This document shows, piece after piece, positions 1 to 11,623 of a stretch of 64,000 bases of DNA. A program made the translations under genes and the position numbers. Source of the DNA: Gymnothorax reevesii (lineage: Eukaryota > Chordata > Actinopteri > Anguilliformes > Muraenidae); the NCBI GenBank assembly GCA_029721435.1, contig CM056582.1, positions 40,630,611 to 40,694,610 on the forward strand, given 5' to 3'. Position 1 is the first letter of the stretch. Each line of letters starts with the position of its first letter. The notes beneath the pieces were generated by a model, which saw only the letters and a list, made by a program, of their open reading frames with translations, had not been told where the DNA came from and did no database searches.

Positions 1-1369
1 ACACATAACATAATCTCATAATAGAATAAAAATGTAATTTCCGTCACCGTCTTCATGGAAACGTTAGTTAATTCGCAGGCATCAGCATTGCGCTAACTCC
101 ATTACACTTACACTTCGTATTCAGTTTAGCTGCATATTAACAACGTGACGAAACGCAGAGCGGTTTTTTTATTTAGTCCTACAACTATGTGGTTAAGTTC
201 AATCCATTTTAACGTTCTTCAGCTGCAGTAACGTTAACGTAAGGCAGTCTAACCTCATTCGAAAATTCTATAAAATGTTTAGAAAGTGCTTGCGCTCGAA
301 GACAGCAGGAGACCATTCGTTGACAGCAACTCGGTTTAAAAAAATCCCATTCTGAAGTAGCCACGACATGAATATAGCGAAAACTATGATTCATTCACGG
401 TTAATTAAGCCAAATCTTGATAATATCGGCTATAGCTAAAATGCCATTTTCAGGGTCATAAACAGGATTTTCAGGATGACTTTCTCAGCATCTGAGTCAG
501 ACGGATAAGTAGCATAAGCAGGAATTGTTATGCCCACTTCTGTATTTCTGAATGCAGTCACCCAATTCTTTCGACGATCTCATCTTCGTTCTCTCGGCCA
601 ACGGTAATGTCTTAGTTTATCAAAGAGCGAAATGAATCCGTCCGGCCAACTGAAAGCAGTTGGCCTGACAGGAAATATCTAATTTTCCTTGCACTGGCCA
701 TATTTTCCCTCAAAATTACCTAATATTAGCTTTCAAGCTGCAATACAGGCTAGTCAAGAAGTAAGGTTAAGGCAGCCAGTCATAATTTACGCCAGGATAT
801 TATTATTATTATAATTACAATTTACTGACGATAAAGTTGGGACGCAAAGGTCAAGTTTATATTTCCTTTTCAAACACGTCACCTTTCTCGAAAGTCTGAC
901 GATATTGAGCTATGGTTAACATTGCCTGCTCAAGAACATGAGCTAGCTAGCCAGTTCCGGCAAACACCGATGTTCTTGATCAACGGGAAGGAGCAAACTG
1001 AATGACCTAACGTAGCTGGCTAGCTATCGACCTTGTAAATTACTTTTATTTTGACGATTTCATTATGCAGAAAAATAAACTTACGTTAAATAATACGCAA
1101 TTCGGCAGCTAACGTCCAATCATAGAATCCTTTTCTCAGTTTTCAAATTTATGTTTCAGTTAGCGCCAATTGTTATTTTAACTTGCATTTAGGGTAATTT
1201 ACCTATAACGTCAAGCGAAATTAGGAGAGAAAAAAAACGGTAAACGACGTTTTGTCGATATCAGTGTCAAGATCAATCTGATGTGTTGATAATGTCGCCA
1301 ATGTTAACACTTATATTCATTTTTGCTAAAACTGATGAAAAGAAAACGACAGAAAAATGAAATACTTAC
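1..1369. other. unassigned AT-rich sequence
   Basis: No convincing coding exon, RNA gene or complete mobile element was recognised here. The short open frames lack recognisable motifs and splice context. The sequence is AT-rich and appears to be single-copy within the window. Confidence 0.5.
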
Positions 1370-1511
1370 ACATTCGTCAGCAAACTCTTCCCGCCGAAGA
1401 TTTTTCTCACGAGGGAGCTCTGAGAGAGAGGCGCCAAGCCAGCGAAGAACAGGCGCGCGACTGTCAGCTTGACAATCCAACACCTGAGTCATACCAAATT
1501 ACCCAATATTT
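1370..1511 (-). CDS. possible host exon (about 41 codons)
   Basis: On the minus strand an open frame starts at an ATG near 1492 and reads MTQVLDCQADSRAPVLRW at its start. It runs into a near-consensus splice donor (GTAAGT, complement of 1364-1369). Upstream of the ATG, a pyrimidine-rich tract ending in TTTTCAG at about 1512 could be an acceptor. In the ATG frame a stop lies just 5' of the ATG inside that exon, so if it is real this would be the exon carrying the start codon. No known domain is recognised. Random occurrence is a real alternative. Confidence 0.25.
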
Positions 1512-2542
1512 CTGAAAACAACCCATAAAATCGACCCAACTCAAGTAACCCCGTGGTTGAGTTAAAAAATCAACCCATCATTTTTTAGTGTTTACTGCAG
1601 TGTTCATTGGATGTTCGGTTTGTTGTTAAAATATTTCTTTATTTTTTATTTCGCTATCAATCTGTTCTAATTGTCCTCTTTTATGTTTTTTTATTTTTAT
1701 TTTTTGGGCTGTCAGACACGGACATTGTCGACTCACTTTATTGAGCAGAGCTCAAACAGAAACATTTATTGAAATTCTCGGCACTCATCTTGAAAAACTG
1801 AGCCCTCTTATCAAAACATTCACGTTTAATATCTAAAAGATTCAGTAGATTTGAAGAAATTAAAAACAATAATCAACTGTCGGACTCGGAGTTATATTGA
1901 AACCATCCGACTGTCGGACACGGTCCACGGAGATATATTAAAACTCTGTCCGACTTTCGGACACGTAGACACTGCGTAATACGAAAGGAGGCTGACAATC
2001 ATGGACATGTCTGCTCTGAGGATACAAGTCAGTGGTCCTGAAATATGTGTTTCTCTTCTATAACACTCATTCTACATCTCGGAGGCGAAGTTTTTTCCTC
2101 ACATGGGCTTTCCTCACATTTCAAACGAGGCAAAGCTCGGTGAGGAAACATTAGGAGAGACACAGGCCGAAGGAACTGGGACACAACACCGGGGGAGAAG
2201 CAGGTTCGTGCAGCTGTGCGCCGCGGACGTGCACGAAAAAACAACCGTGTCGCATCAAATGCGCACCGCCACGGGTTTTGAGAAAGGGTTTGAGCACGCG
2301 CAAAAAACGCTTCTTCTGAATGCTTCGGTTGAACTGAGGCGGCGGCCAAAATCATCCCTTTGCAGACAGGCAGGGAAAACCCTCTCCCCTAACTGTCGCG
2401 CTTGGTGATTTGGGGAGGTGGGTGTTTCCTTATCCCAGTGCTGAGGCTCGCAGGCACACACAAACACTTTACGTCTTTCCATGTCCCAGCACATTGACTT
2501 GCAGGCGCACAAAAAGACCGAGATACAGAGCATAAACTAGTC
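1512..2542. other. unassigned sequence with a short imperfect repeat
   Basis: No gene is recognised. At about 1878-1968 the phrase CCGAC-T-TCGGACACG recurs two or three times at roughly 45-base spacing, forming an imperfect tandem repeat. The overlapping open frames on both strands at 2.0-2.5 kb have no recognisable domain. Confidence 0.4.
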
Positions 2543-2548
2543 GAACTC

Positions 2549-4023
2549 TATGGAACGAAATTTGTTCCATCAGAATTTGAATTGAATTTTGGTTTTGAAT
2601 TGAATTTAGCCTGCTTTGAATTGAATTTTTTGGTTTTGAAATTGAATGAACAAGTAATCTGAAACTGAATCCAATTATTTGTATTGAATTTAAGAGAAAA
2701 CTTGAAGCATTTCATTCAGTTCGCACATTCAAATTCAGTTCATAAAATTCAAATTCAAAATTCAGATTCAAAATTCAAATTCAGAATTCAAATTCAAAAT
2801 TCAAATTCAAGTTGAGTAACATCACATGAACGCGCATGGCGAGCTGCAGTCACGCCTCTGTCCCTCGTGGCTTGCCTTATTTGGAATAAGGTAACTATGT
2901 CATTTCCGGGAAGCGCACCTCAGAATTCTGAACCCACCCGACTATACACCGAAAACGTTTACCAAAACTTCGGCTCTTTATCAGTTTATTTGTTTTACCT
3001 CATCATATTAATCTTCAACAGTTAACCCTGAGTTAGCCTAAGATCATCAGTAAATGCACTCGTTAATTATCCCCGCTGCGCGATTAGCGCGAAGCCGGGG
3101 ATGTAGAATTGGGCTCCATCCCTCCATACTGACACATAAAATTGAGGTGGCGGGGGATATCGCCATGTTAGTGGCAAACACTTGTTTCTATTGTTTCTTC
3201 GGCTAAGTAAATAATGCTAACGTTAGTTACGAATGAGTGTCTTTTCTCCGTCGGTATGTGTTAATGTATTTCGATGGAGAGCCTACATGTTAAAGCTCCT
3301 GTGCTTCAAGTGTAACGTTATATTCAGTCAAAATCAAAATAATTAGACCTGTTCGGGACTTAAACTTCAAATTCCTCGGAATTCTGTACTTTCTACCTGT
3401 CATCTGCAATGTCACTGGTTCGGTCTCTGGCAGGTTAAAACCCTGAGGAAATATGCTGAAGTAAAAACTCGGACATCGCTCACTCACTGTAGAGACGCTG
3501 CCATAGACCGAACTAGTGACTTTGCCGATGACCAGTAGAAAAGTATACTGAATTCCGAGGAGCCACCGAATTTACATTGCATTTCATATTTCCGTGAATG
3601 CTGTAGATGATTTGTCGGATATAGCTAGCCAGCTATAAATGAACCTGGAGCGTTTAAAATGCTACTACAGAACTAAGTGCATACAATACGTAAATCCGTG
3701 TTGGCACCGTATTTCCGCAGAGAGCATATCCCCGTACTCTTATCAGCATATTTTCGTGCATGAGTGAATTTGCATGTGCGTGAAGTACCGCTCCAAATGA
3801 GGAATATTTCTTTAACTTGATTCAGCAACAACCCCTACTGGATTAATAGCAGTCTCTTCTCTTCGCGGGTATGTCATCACTTAGTGACTCTTGGCATTCT
3901 GAACCATTAAGCCATATGAAGTTTAAGTCCTAAACAGCTCTATCAAATTATTTTGATTTTGATTTAATGTAACGTTACACTTGAAGCCCTCGAGCTTGAA
4001 CGCGTAGGCTCGCCAGCTAAATA
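2549..4023 (+). repeat. left arm of the palindromic element
   Basis: This arm is the inverted counterpart of the right arm. Matching landmarks include the GAATTTGAATT-rich end, the segment GTGGCGGGGGATATCGCCAT near 3147, TAACGTTA-containing stretches, and the inner end GGCTCGCCAGCTAAA at 4009-4023, which pairs with TTTAGCTGGCGAGCC at about 5191-5205. The arms differ by scattered substitutions and small indels, so this is not a recent perfect duplication. Confidence 0.75.
2570..2816. repeat. GAATTTGAATT-type low-complexity tract, left copy
   Basis: Degenerate short repeats of GAATTGAATTT and, further in, AAATTCAAATTC make up the outer part of the left arm. The complementary tract lies at the other end of the element (about 12062-12322), so the simple repeat belongs to the element and is not independent satellite DNA. 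Confidence 0.8.
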
Positions 4024-4485
4024 TATTCTCATATACCGATTGGGAGAAAAAGTGACCCAATTGTAACTAATGTTAGCATTTTTTTACTACGCCGAAGAAA
4101 CAAATAAATTGATAAAGAGCCGAAGTTTTGGTAAGCGTCTTCGGTGTATAGTTGGGTGGGTTTTGGCTGTTTATCAATTTATTTGTTTTAGCTCATCATA
4201 TTAGGCCTAATCTTCAACAGTTAACCCTGAGTCAGCCCAAGATCATTAGTAAATGCGCTCGATAATCTAGCGTTTCTTCGGCGTAGTAAAAAAAAAAAAA
4301 TGCCAACATTACTTACAATTGGGTCACCTTTTCTCCCAATCGGTATGTGAAAAAATATATATATATTTTTTTATTTCGGCATGATTGAAAATCATTTCAT
4401 GACAATTTCAACACACAGCATGTATCATGACCGAAAGGGTCGCGGGGGAAGCGAAATCGCTTATCAGAGTCCCGCCCCCATTTAA
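4024..4485. repeat. smaller palindromic insert nested between arm and core
   Basis: ATACCGATTGGGAGAAAAAG near 4035 is mirrored by CTTTTCTCCCAATCGGTAT near 4325-4345, with GCCGAAGAAAC and its complement GTTTCTTCGGC further in. The same motifs occur, diverged, in the main arms (for example near 11625-11690). This is therefore an older or related copy of the arm sequence lodged in the loop. No coding capacity was seen. Confidence 0.6.
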
Positions 4486-5190
4486 GCCTGATTCATGCTT
4501 CTTGCGGTCGGCGCGGTTTCAGCGGTGCAGACGGCGCGCACGGTCCCCACGAACGTCGAGTTGTTTCATGCTTGATGCGGTCAAAGCGGTTCCAAGAACG
4601 GACCTGCTGTACTGTTGAGCTACCGAATCTTATTTCTGTGATAAATACGTTCAAAATGTAATTAATACGGAAAACCTTAGGTTAAACAGAGCGCGACATA
4701 GACTTTTGATTTTTTTGTCTCCCTAAGTTTTATAAACAGCATGAGCCAGGGCAATGATGCAACTTAAATACTGCCGATACACTGGTTCCCTCAGCCTCTC
4801 TCCTCCCCTTATTTTTTTTCGTGCTTTCACAAACCGGTTGCGAAAGGTTTTCCATTTAATCTAATACACGTCTGATGAAAATTTTAGATCTTCTTCCATG
4901 TGTTGGAAGTCACATGTATTTTCAGCTGTTTGTATGTTCAGCTGGCCTTTCTTTAAAGTTTTCCATTTTTAATTTAAATCGGTATACGTACTTCGGGGTC
5001 CTGAAGCTAGCCAATCATTGCAACGCGGTCTGTGCGACCCGGGCTGTGTTGTTTCAAAATCCTCCAGATGCGCGGCCAGGCGTACAGAGCCTCCGCGGAC
5101 CAAACGCGCTCTGTCGCCCTGGCCGCTATTGCGTCATTTCACCGTGTGGGCAGTGCTGACCACGCCGACCGCAAGAAGCATGAATCAGGC
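4486..5190. mobile_element. non-autonomous element at the core, 28-bp terminal inverted repeats
   Basis: The left end GCCTGATTCATGCTTCTTGC (4486 onward) is exactly mirrored for 28 bases by the right end (5163-5190, ending TGAATCAGGC). The interior is GC-rich at both ends and has no transposase-like frame. The TIR style recalls PIF/Harbinger-type MITEs, but no clear 3-bp duplication was resolved, so the superfamily is inferred. It occupies the loop of the larger palindrome. Confidence 0.55.
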
Positions 5191-5954
5191 TTTAGCTGGC
5201 GAGCCAACGCGTTCAAGCTCGAGGGCTTCAAGTGTAACGTTACATTAAATCAAAATCAAAATAATTTGATAGAGCTGTTTAGGACTTAAACTTCATATGG
5301 CTTAATGGCTCAGAATGCCAAGAGTCACTAAGTGATGACATACCCGCGAAGAGAAGAGACAGTTATTAATCCAGTAGGGGTTGTTGCTGAATCAAGATAA
5401 AGAAATATTCCTCATTTGGAGCGGTACTTCACGCACATGCAAATTCACTCATGCACGAAAATATGCTGATAAGAGTACGGGGATATGCTCTCTGCGGAAA
5501 TACGGTGCCAACACGGATTTACGTATTGTATGCACTTAGTTCTGTAGTAGCATTTTAAACGCTCCAGGTTCATTTATAGCTGGCTAGCTATATCCGACAA
5601 ATCATCTACAGCATTCACGGAAATATGAAATGCAATGTAAATTCGGTGGCTCCTCGGAATTCAGTATACTTTTCTACTGGTCATCGGCAAAGTCACTAGT
5701 TCGGTCTATGGCAGCGTCTATACACTGAGTGAGCAATGTCCGAGTTTTTACTTCAGCATATTTCCTCAGGGTTTTAACCTGCCAGAGACCGAACCAGTGA
5801 CATTGCCGATGACAGGTAGAAAGTACAGAATTCCGAGGAATTTGAAGTTTAAGTCCCGAACAGGTCTAATTATTTTGATTTTGACTGAATATAACGTTAC
5901 ACTTGAAGCACAGGAGCTTTAACATGTAGGCTCTCCATCGAAATACATTAACAC
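5191..5954 (-). repeat. right arm of the palindromic element, inner part
   Basis: This is the inverted match of 3285-4023 in the left arm. It ends at 5954, where the LINE has inserted; the arm resumes at 11624. The last 15 bases before the LINE (5940-5954, GAAATACATTAACAC) are its left target duplication. Confidence 0.75.
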
Positions 5955-6072
5955 GGAGAGATCACGTGACCCTTCGACAGCAATGCAAGAGTAGTTTCTA
6001 GCTCTACTCATATAGTCATTTTTTTTCCAATATCCTTCCATATAAACAGGATATTTCGACGCTTATCCCACC

Positions 6073-7092
6073 ATGAACAATTGGTCAGGCAAAGAATCGC
6101 GAAAAAGGGAGGCTGAACAATCGCCTTCAAAGAAAAAGTTTAAAGACTCTGTTTCTAAGGAAGACCTCGATGCGGCCATTGCTAACGGCATAAAGCTAGC
6201 ACTTCAGGAACAACAAAGTGCATTGGATACAATAATCGCTTCGGCAGTCAAGGAAGCTATGGACTCTGTGTTGGTTCCAGCCCTAAGAGATTTGCGTACA
6301 GACATACAAAAGACTAACGAAGTGGTTAAAGACATTAGCGGTGAACTAGAGAGAGTGGCTACATCGGCTAAACGCACCCAAGACCGAATGGATTCAGCAC
6401 AAGCTGCTGCACGAGAGGACAGGCGATCGGTTATCGATCTAAAGAAACAGTATGACCAGCTCACTGCTAAGTTAACGGACTTGGAGGACAGGGGCCGCAG
6501 AAACAACATCAGAATTGTTGGCTTACCAGAAACAGCAGAAGGCTCTGATGCTGTCGGTTACCTCAAAGCTAATCTTCCCAAATGGATTCCATTGCTGGAG
6601 GGTCGCGACATTGACATTGAGCGGGCACATAGGGTGTATGACGGTCGGGATGCTAACGCTAGTAAGCCACGCACTCTGATCCTCAGACTTCTACGGTGGC
6701 AGGACAGATCAGCTATCCTCAAAGGTGCACGTAAAGTTTATCCAGTTAAGTTTGCCAACAACGCCACTCTCCTGTTCTTTCCTGACTTTAGTCAGACCAC
6801 AACAGCAAAGAGGAAGAGCTTCAGTGCTGTTATGAAGAAGGCGACAGCCATGGGCTTGGAGCCGTTTCTCATTTACCCTGCCTTGATGAAGATGGAACAC
6901 GGTGGACACAAGATGACCTTCGAATCAGCTCAAGCTGCGGAAGATTTTATCAGCTCTTTGCCGCGGAGAGCGAATCCTACATTCGCGACGCCTGACAGCG
7001 GGGAGACTGCTCGTGTCCCAGGCCAAAGCAAGGGCAAGTCTCAGGCCACTCGACAGCAAGGAGAGGGCAATTTGGTGGACATGAATGACTGA
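6073..7092 (+). CDS. LINE ORF1 protein (L1 ORF1p-like nucleic-acid chaperone)
   Basis: This is an intact 339-residue frame. The N terminus is basic and lysine-rich. Residues about 25-145 form a long heptad-rich coiled coil that would drive oligomerisation. It is followed by RRNNIRIVGLPE (about residues 146-157), the signature at the start of the L1 ORF1 RNA-recognition domain (Transposase_22 family). IERAHRVYDGRD and a basic C-terminal domain follow. In known L1 elements the protein binds LINE RNA and forms the ribonucleoprotein used in retrotransposition. The ATG lies about 118 bases from the element's 5' end in a good context (CCACCATGA). No stop or frameshift is seen, in contrast to ORF2. 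Confidence 0.88.
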   Translation: MNNWSGKESRKREAEQSPSKKKFKDSVSKEDLDAAIANGIKLALQEQQSALDTIIASAVKEAMDSVLVPALRDLRTDIQKTNEVVKDISGELERVATSAKRTQDRMDSAQAAAREDRRSVIDLKKQYDQLTAKLTDLEDRGRRNNIRIVGLPETAEGSDAVGYLKANLPKWIPLLEGRDIDIERAHRVYDGRDANASKPRTLILRLLRWQDRSAILKGARKVYPVKFANNATLLFFPDFSQTTTAKRKSFSAVMKKATAMGLEPFLIYPALMKMEHGGHKMTFESAQAAEDFISSLPRRANPTFATPDSGETARVPGQSKGKSQATRQQGEGNLVDMND

Positions 7093-7229
7093 CGGTTAGA
7101 AAGATAGCAGCTCTCTTTCATAAGGGCATGGCTTGTGGTAAGGTTTGTTACGATTTGGTTGATGATAACTCCATTTGTTTCGGTTGATGTCTGGCTGTTC
7201 CCTATACATGACGCTAGGCGATGTATGTG

Positions 7230-7231
<2 letters not shown>

Positions 7232-7268
<37 letters not shown>
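7232..7268 (+). repeat. 37-base poly-T tract in the LINE inter-ORF spacer
   Basis: An uninterrupted run of T lies between ORF1 and ORF2 of the LINE. It probably expanded after insertion. On the minus strand it creates spurious poly-lysine frames. Confidence 0.95.
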
Positions 7269-7690
7269 CATGCGCGATCATAATCGTCTAGCGTTAACCG
7301 GGACATAAGATAATATGTTAACTGTACTTCACCTCTTTGGGATGGGGAAGAGTGTTCCATCACATATTTTGTTGCCTATATGGGTACATCTGGCACTATA
7401 GCAATGCGTTGCAGTGGTTTGGTCACGGATCAGATAAAGTTTGTGTTTTTGCAGACCTATAGGAATAATTCTGTGCGGTCTGCGCTTGTTTTTGTATATA
7501 GTTTTCCACCTACCCCCTCCCCCGCCCTCTCCTTTACAGACATATTTCTACGAAACGCTAGATTTATACCAGCACTTGTGAAATTTCATATTATTTGGCA
7601 GGATCATGTTAGCTTTATCCTCACTCATATGTTAAGGCTCCTATGTAGTTACCTTCGTGTTTATTCTGGTCTTAGCTTATCACAACACAA

Positions 7691-10600
7691 ATGCTACCGC
7701 TGATTATATTGTCACTGAATGTGAACGGACTTAACTCCCCTATCAAACGAACCCGTGTCCTTGAGTACTTGCATCGTAAAAAGGCAGATATTGCTCTATT
7801 CCAGGAAACACATCTTAGACAGTGTGATGTGGCCCGTTTTCAAAATAAATATTACAAATTAATAGCATCATCCTGTGCAACAAATAAAACGAAGGGAGTG
7901 TGCATCTTGATGAATAGGAAATTCGATTTCAACGTTGTACATAGTGCAAATGATGATCGTGGCAGATTGGCATTTGTCACTGGCAAGATACTTCACCATA
8001 AAATAGCATTCTTTTCTATATACTGCCCAAATGAGCCAGACAGAGAATTTTTTACATACATTGGCAATACAGTCCTAGAACAAAATGACTGTTCTTTAGT
8101 TATGGGAGGTGATTTCAATGCAGTCATTAACCCTGTTCTAGATAAATCTAATTCAGATACAGTAACCAATCTCTCATGCACTCTGCTAAACTCACTTATA
8201 AAAGAGCTTAACCTTATTGACCTCTGGCGTATACAAAACACAGATTCTAGAGATTACACATTCTTTTCTAATAGGCATAAGACATTTTCTAGGATAGATT
8301 ATATTTTTGTCAGCCCATCTTTAGTTACAGGCAATTCTTCCATCTCTATTGAACCAATCCTGTTGTCTGATCATTCAGCATTATTATGCAACATTGACTT
8401 GCCCAACAGTAAAAACAGGGCCCCCAGGTGGCGATTGAATACATCATTGTTAGCTAACCCCTCTTTCTTGAGCTTACTGAAATTGCAGACGAAAGACTTC
8501 TAAGACACTAACACTAATGAAGACATTAATCCACAAATCTTATGGGAGGCCACAAAATGCTTTATTCGTGGTTTTTGTATCTCATATTCTTCTACAATGG
8601 CAAAATCAAAGGTACATCAGATCTCTAATCTGGAAAACAAAATTGAATCATTACAGAATTTGCAGAAACATAGCATGTCAGAGGACCACTCCTCAATGAT
8701 AGCTTCATTGAAAGATTAATATAATGCTCTAGCCATATCAAAAGCAGAGTTCATTTTACATAGAACCAGACAGAGGTACTATTTTGAATCTGAGCGGCCA
8801 AGTCATCTGCTGGCACTTATGCTGAAAGAGTGTGAAAAAAAGGCTAACATCCCAGCAATAAAAGCTGCTGATGGTAAAATTACAACAAAATCCCAAGCCA
8901 TCAATGGCACTTTTTCCTCATTTTTTGCAGACCTTTATACATCTGAGATCGATTTCAATGATTCAGTTTGCAAAGACTTTCTAGATAGGTTGGATCTGCC
9001 CAAGGTCTCACAGGCAGACTTGGTCGACCTGGAGGCCCCTTTACAACTAGACGAGCTGCATAGAGCACTAAAATGCCTAAACAAAGGTAAATCACCTGGC
9101 TTAGATGGCCTGCCACCGGAGTTATTTTTAGAAATTTGGGACATGATAGGACCACTTTTGCTTAATTCCTTTAATTTTGCCATTGAGAATGGGACCTTTC
9201 ATAGAGATCAAAAAACTGCACTCATCTCTCTTCTTTTAAAAAAAGGAAAAGATCCTCTTGAGTGCTCTAGTTTTAGACCAATATCCTTGCTGACAACTGA
9301 TCTAAAAATTTATGCCAAGGTTCTTGCTCTGCGCCTTGTAAGAGTTATCCACTCATTGGTTAATGCAGACCAAACAGGATTCATTCAGGGACGGTTTGCA
9401 TCTGACAACATGAGAAGGCTGCTGCACGTAATGGATGCTGCAGATAGTCACCAAACTCCATGTGCAGTATTCTCACTTGACGCGGAGAAGGCCTTCGATA
9501 GGCTGGAATGGGATTACATGTGGGCAGTTTTACAACGTCTTGGGTTTGGGCATAAATTTATTACGATGATTAAGACATTGTACCATTCACCCTTTACAAG
9601 GGTCCTAACAGGGGATCTTATCTCTCCCTCATTTGAGTTGCAACGTGGAACAAGACAGGGATGCCCACTTTCCCCGCTTTTATTTTGTCTTTCCTTGGAA
9701 CCTTTAGCACAAGCTATTAGACAGTCCTCAGCATCTCCTATGAGAATTGGTGATGATAATCATATCATATCACTATACGCCGATGACATCATTTTGTTTT
9801 TAGATAACTTTGACACCTCCATTCCCTTAATAATGAAGGTATTCGATCATTTTAGCAGCCTTTCAGGCTACAAAATAAATTGGTTAAAATCTGCATTAAT
9901 GCCTCTGAATAACAGAAGCATAACAAACTCTATACCTGCATGTATTCAGGTCAAAAGCTCTTTTACATACTTGGGCATTACTATTTATAAAAACATACAT
10001 AAAATAAACAAGGACAACTACAGCGCTATGCTAAACAAGATCAAGTCAGACATCCAGAGATGGAAGAATTTGAAAACATCAGTTCAAGGAAGAATTTGCA
10101 CGGTGAAAATGAATGTTTTGCCACGTATCAATTTCCTCTTTTTTATGTTGCCACTCCCTCCTCCACCAAATTACTTCAAAGATATACACTCTATGATATC
10201 CAAATTCATCTGGAATGATAGGAAACCTAGGATTTGTCTTAGAACATTACAGCGGCCAAAACTGCCTGGTGGTTTGGCAGTACCAAACTTTGAATTGTAC
10301 TACTGGTCATTCCAAATCAGGGCTCTCAGCACATGGGTTAACTCAGGCACCACTACTGCATGGAGACTTATTGAGTCGTCTAAGGTTGCACCACATAGGT
10401 TACAAGACATATTGTTTGCTAATATGAGTACCAAAACGCTCAACAAATTTGGACCTATCATTGCTAATTCTGTACGGGTATGGAAGAGGGCTGAGAGATG
10501 GATGAGTGGCCCTTACAAGTACTGCAAAAATACACCCTAATGGCACAATTCAAATTTGCTCTGTGGTAATAAACCATTTTCTCAACCCTCCTGGTCGTCA

Positions 10601-11437
10601 CTAGGTATTAATACTTTTGGAGATGTTTATAATGCTCAAGGCCTTTGTTCTCTTCAGGATTTAAGGACACAGTTCTCCCTCACATCATCAGCTTACTTTG
10701 TGTACTTTCAGTTAAGATCAGCTCTGAAAGCATATGGGGTCCCCTGGGACTCTCCCCTTCCCTCTCATCCCATGTTTGAATGGATTTTACCTAGATTGGG
10801 TAGATCATCTGTTTCTATCATTTACAGTAAATTAACCAAACATAATATAAAGCCCCTGCCAGTTGAATCTATTTGGAATAGGGAACTAGATGTTGAAATA
10901 GACTGGAATTCTGTTTGGTCTAATTTAAGTTTAACTTCAAAGAATCTTGCCCATCAGCTAATTCATTTTAAAACCATCCACAGAGCTTACATTACCCCCT
11001 ATAAGAGATTTCAGATGAAGCTACAGTCTTCATATGACTGTCATATTTGCAATTCCTCACCTGGAACATTTTTACATATGTTTTGGAGCTGTCCAATCAT
11101 ATCTGCTTTCTGGATGCATGTAAACTCTGTGTTGTCTGATTTACTCAATGTCTCCTATGTTCCTAACCCTGCTATTTGTCTTCTAAACGACACCTCTGAT
11201 ACCTCTCTAAAACTAATCCAATTAAAAATGTTATTTGCTGGGTTCACATCAGCAAAGAAAACAATTACAATGCACTGGTTTACACCAGATATCTGTATGA
11301 AGTCCTTCTGGATAAGAAGCCTTTTAAAAATTGTCAATATGGAACTTACTACTGCAAGACTGAATAAGGCTCGACCTGCTACAGTAGACGCCTGGGAAAA
11401 CTTCTCATCAGATATAATCTCTTGGATGAGACAGTAG
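7691..11437 (+). pseudogene. LINE ORF2: APE endonuclease and reverse transcriptase, three nonsense codons
   Basis: One continuous reading frame of about 1,248 codons is broken only by in-frame TAA codons at 8501, 8717 and 10538. The N-terminal 250 residues are an apurinic-like endonuclease: LSLNVNGLNSPIKR, FQETHL, GGDFNAV, SRIDYIFVS and SDHSAL are all visible. The reverse transcriptase follows, with KSPGLDGLPPELF, FRPISLL, DAEKAFDR, GTRQGCPLSPLLF and the catalytic YADDIILF. The C-terminal part includes a cysteine/histidine cluster near CHICNSSPGTFLHMFWSCP, as in L1-group ORF2. In family members ORF2 nicks the target and reverse transcribes LINE RNA. No frameshift was found, so the damage is three point mutations and the copy is moderately young. 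Confidence 0.9.
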
Positions 11438-11623
11438 CTCACATCACTGGACTCTTACCTAGGTGTCACACAGGCTTTTTATTTTTCTTATTTACTTCTT
11501 GTTTTTCCTCACTTTTGCTGTACGCAATGATATTTTAATATGTCTGTACCCCTCCCCCTCCCCTCCCCTCTGTTTGAAATCAATAAAATGTTGATCACAA
11601 AAAAAAAAGAAATACATTAACAC

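Larger units (their letters stand above)
5955..11608 (+). mobile_element. L1-type LINE (Tx1/L1 group), nearly full length
   Basis: A 5.65-kb non-LTR retrotransposon is flanked by the perfect 15-bp direct repeat GAAATACATTAACAC (5940-5954 and 11609-11623). It has a short 5' UTR, ORF1 (6073-7092), a spacer of about 600 bases with a 37-T run, ORF2 (7691-11437), and a short 3' UTR ending in AATAAAATGTTGATCAC followed by an A-rich tail. The A tail and long target duplication show insertion by target-primed reverse transcription into the right arm of the palindromic element. The 5' end looks complete because an ORF1 leader is present. ORF2 carries three in-frame stops, so this copy cannot move unaided. 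Confidence 0.92.

Noticed and set aside
2029..2533. Overlapping open frames on both strands
   Set aside because: No domain, no splice context and mutual overlap. They are probably chance frames in GC-richer DNA.
7041..7281. Minus-strand frames with long poly-lysine runs
   Set aside because: They are reverse readings of the 37-T tract in the LINE spacer and have no independent support.
10556..11437. Separate gene downstream of the LINE reverse transcriptase
   Set aside because: It is the same frame as ORF2 after one TAA codon and belongs to the LINE.
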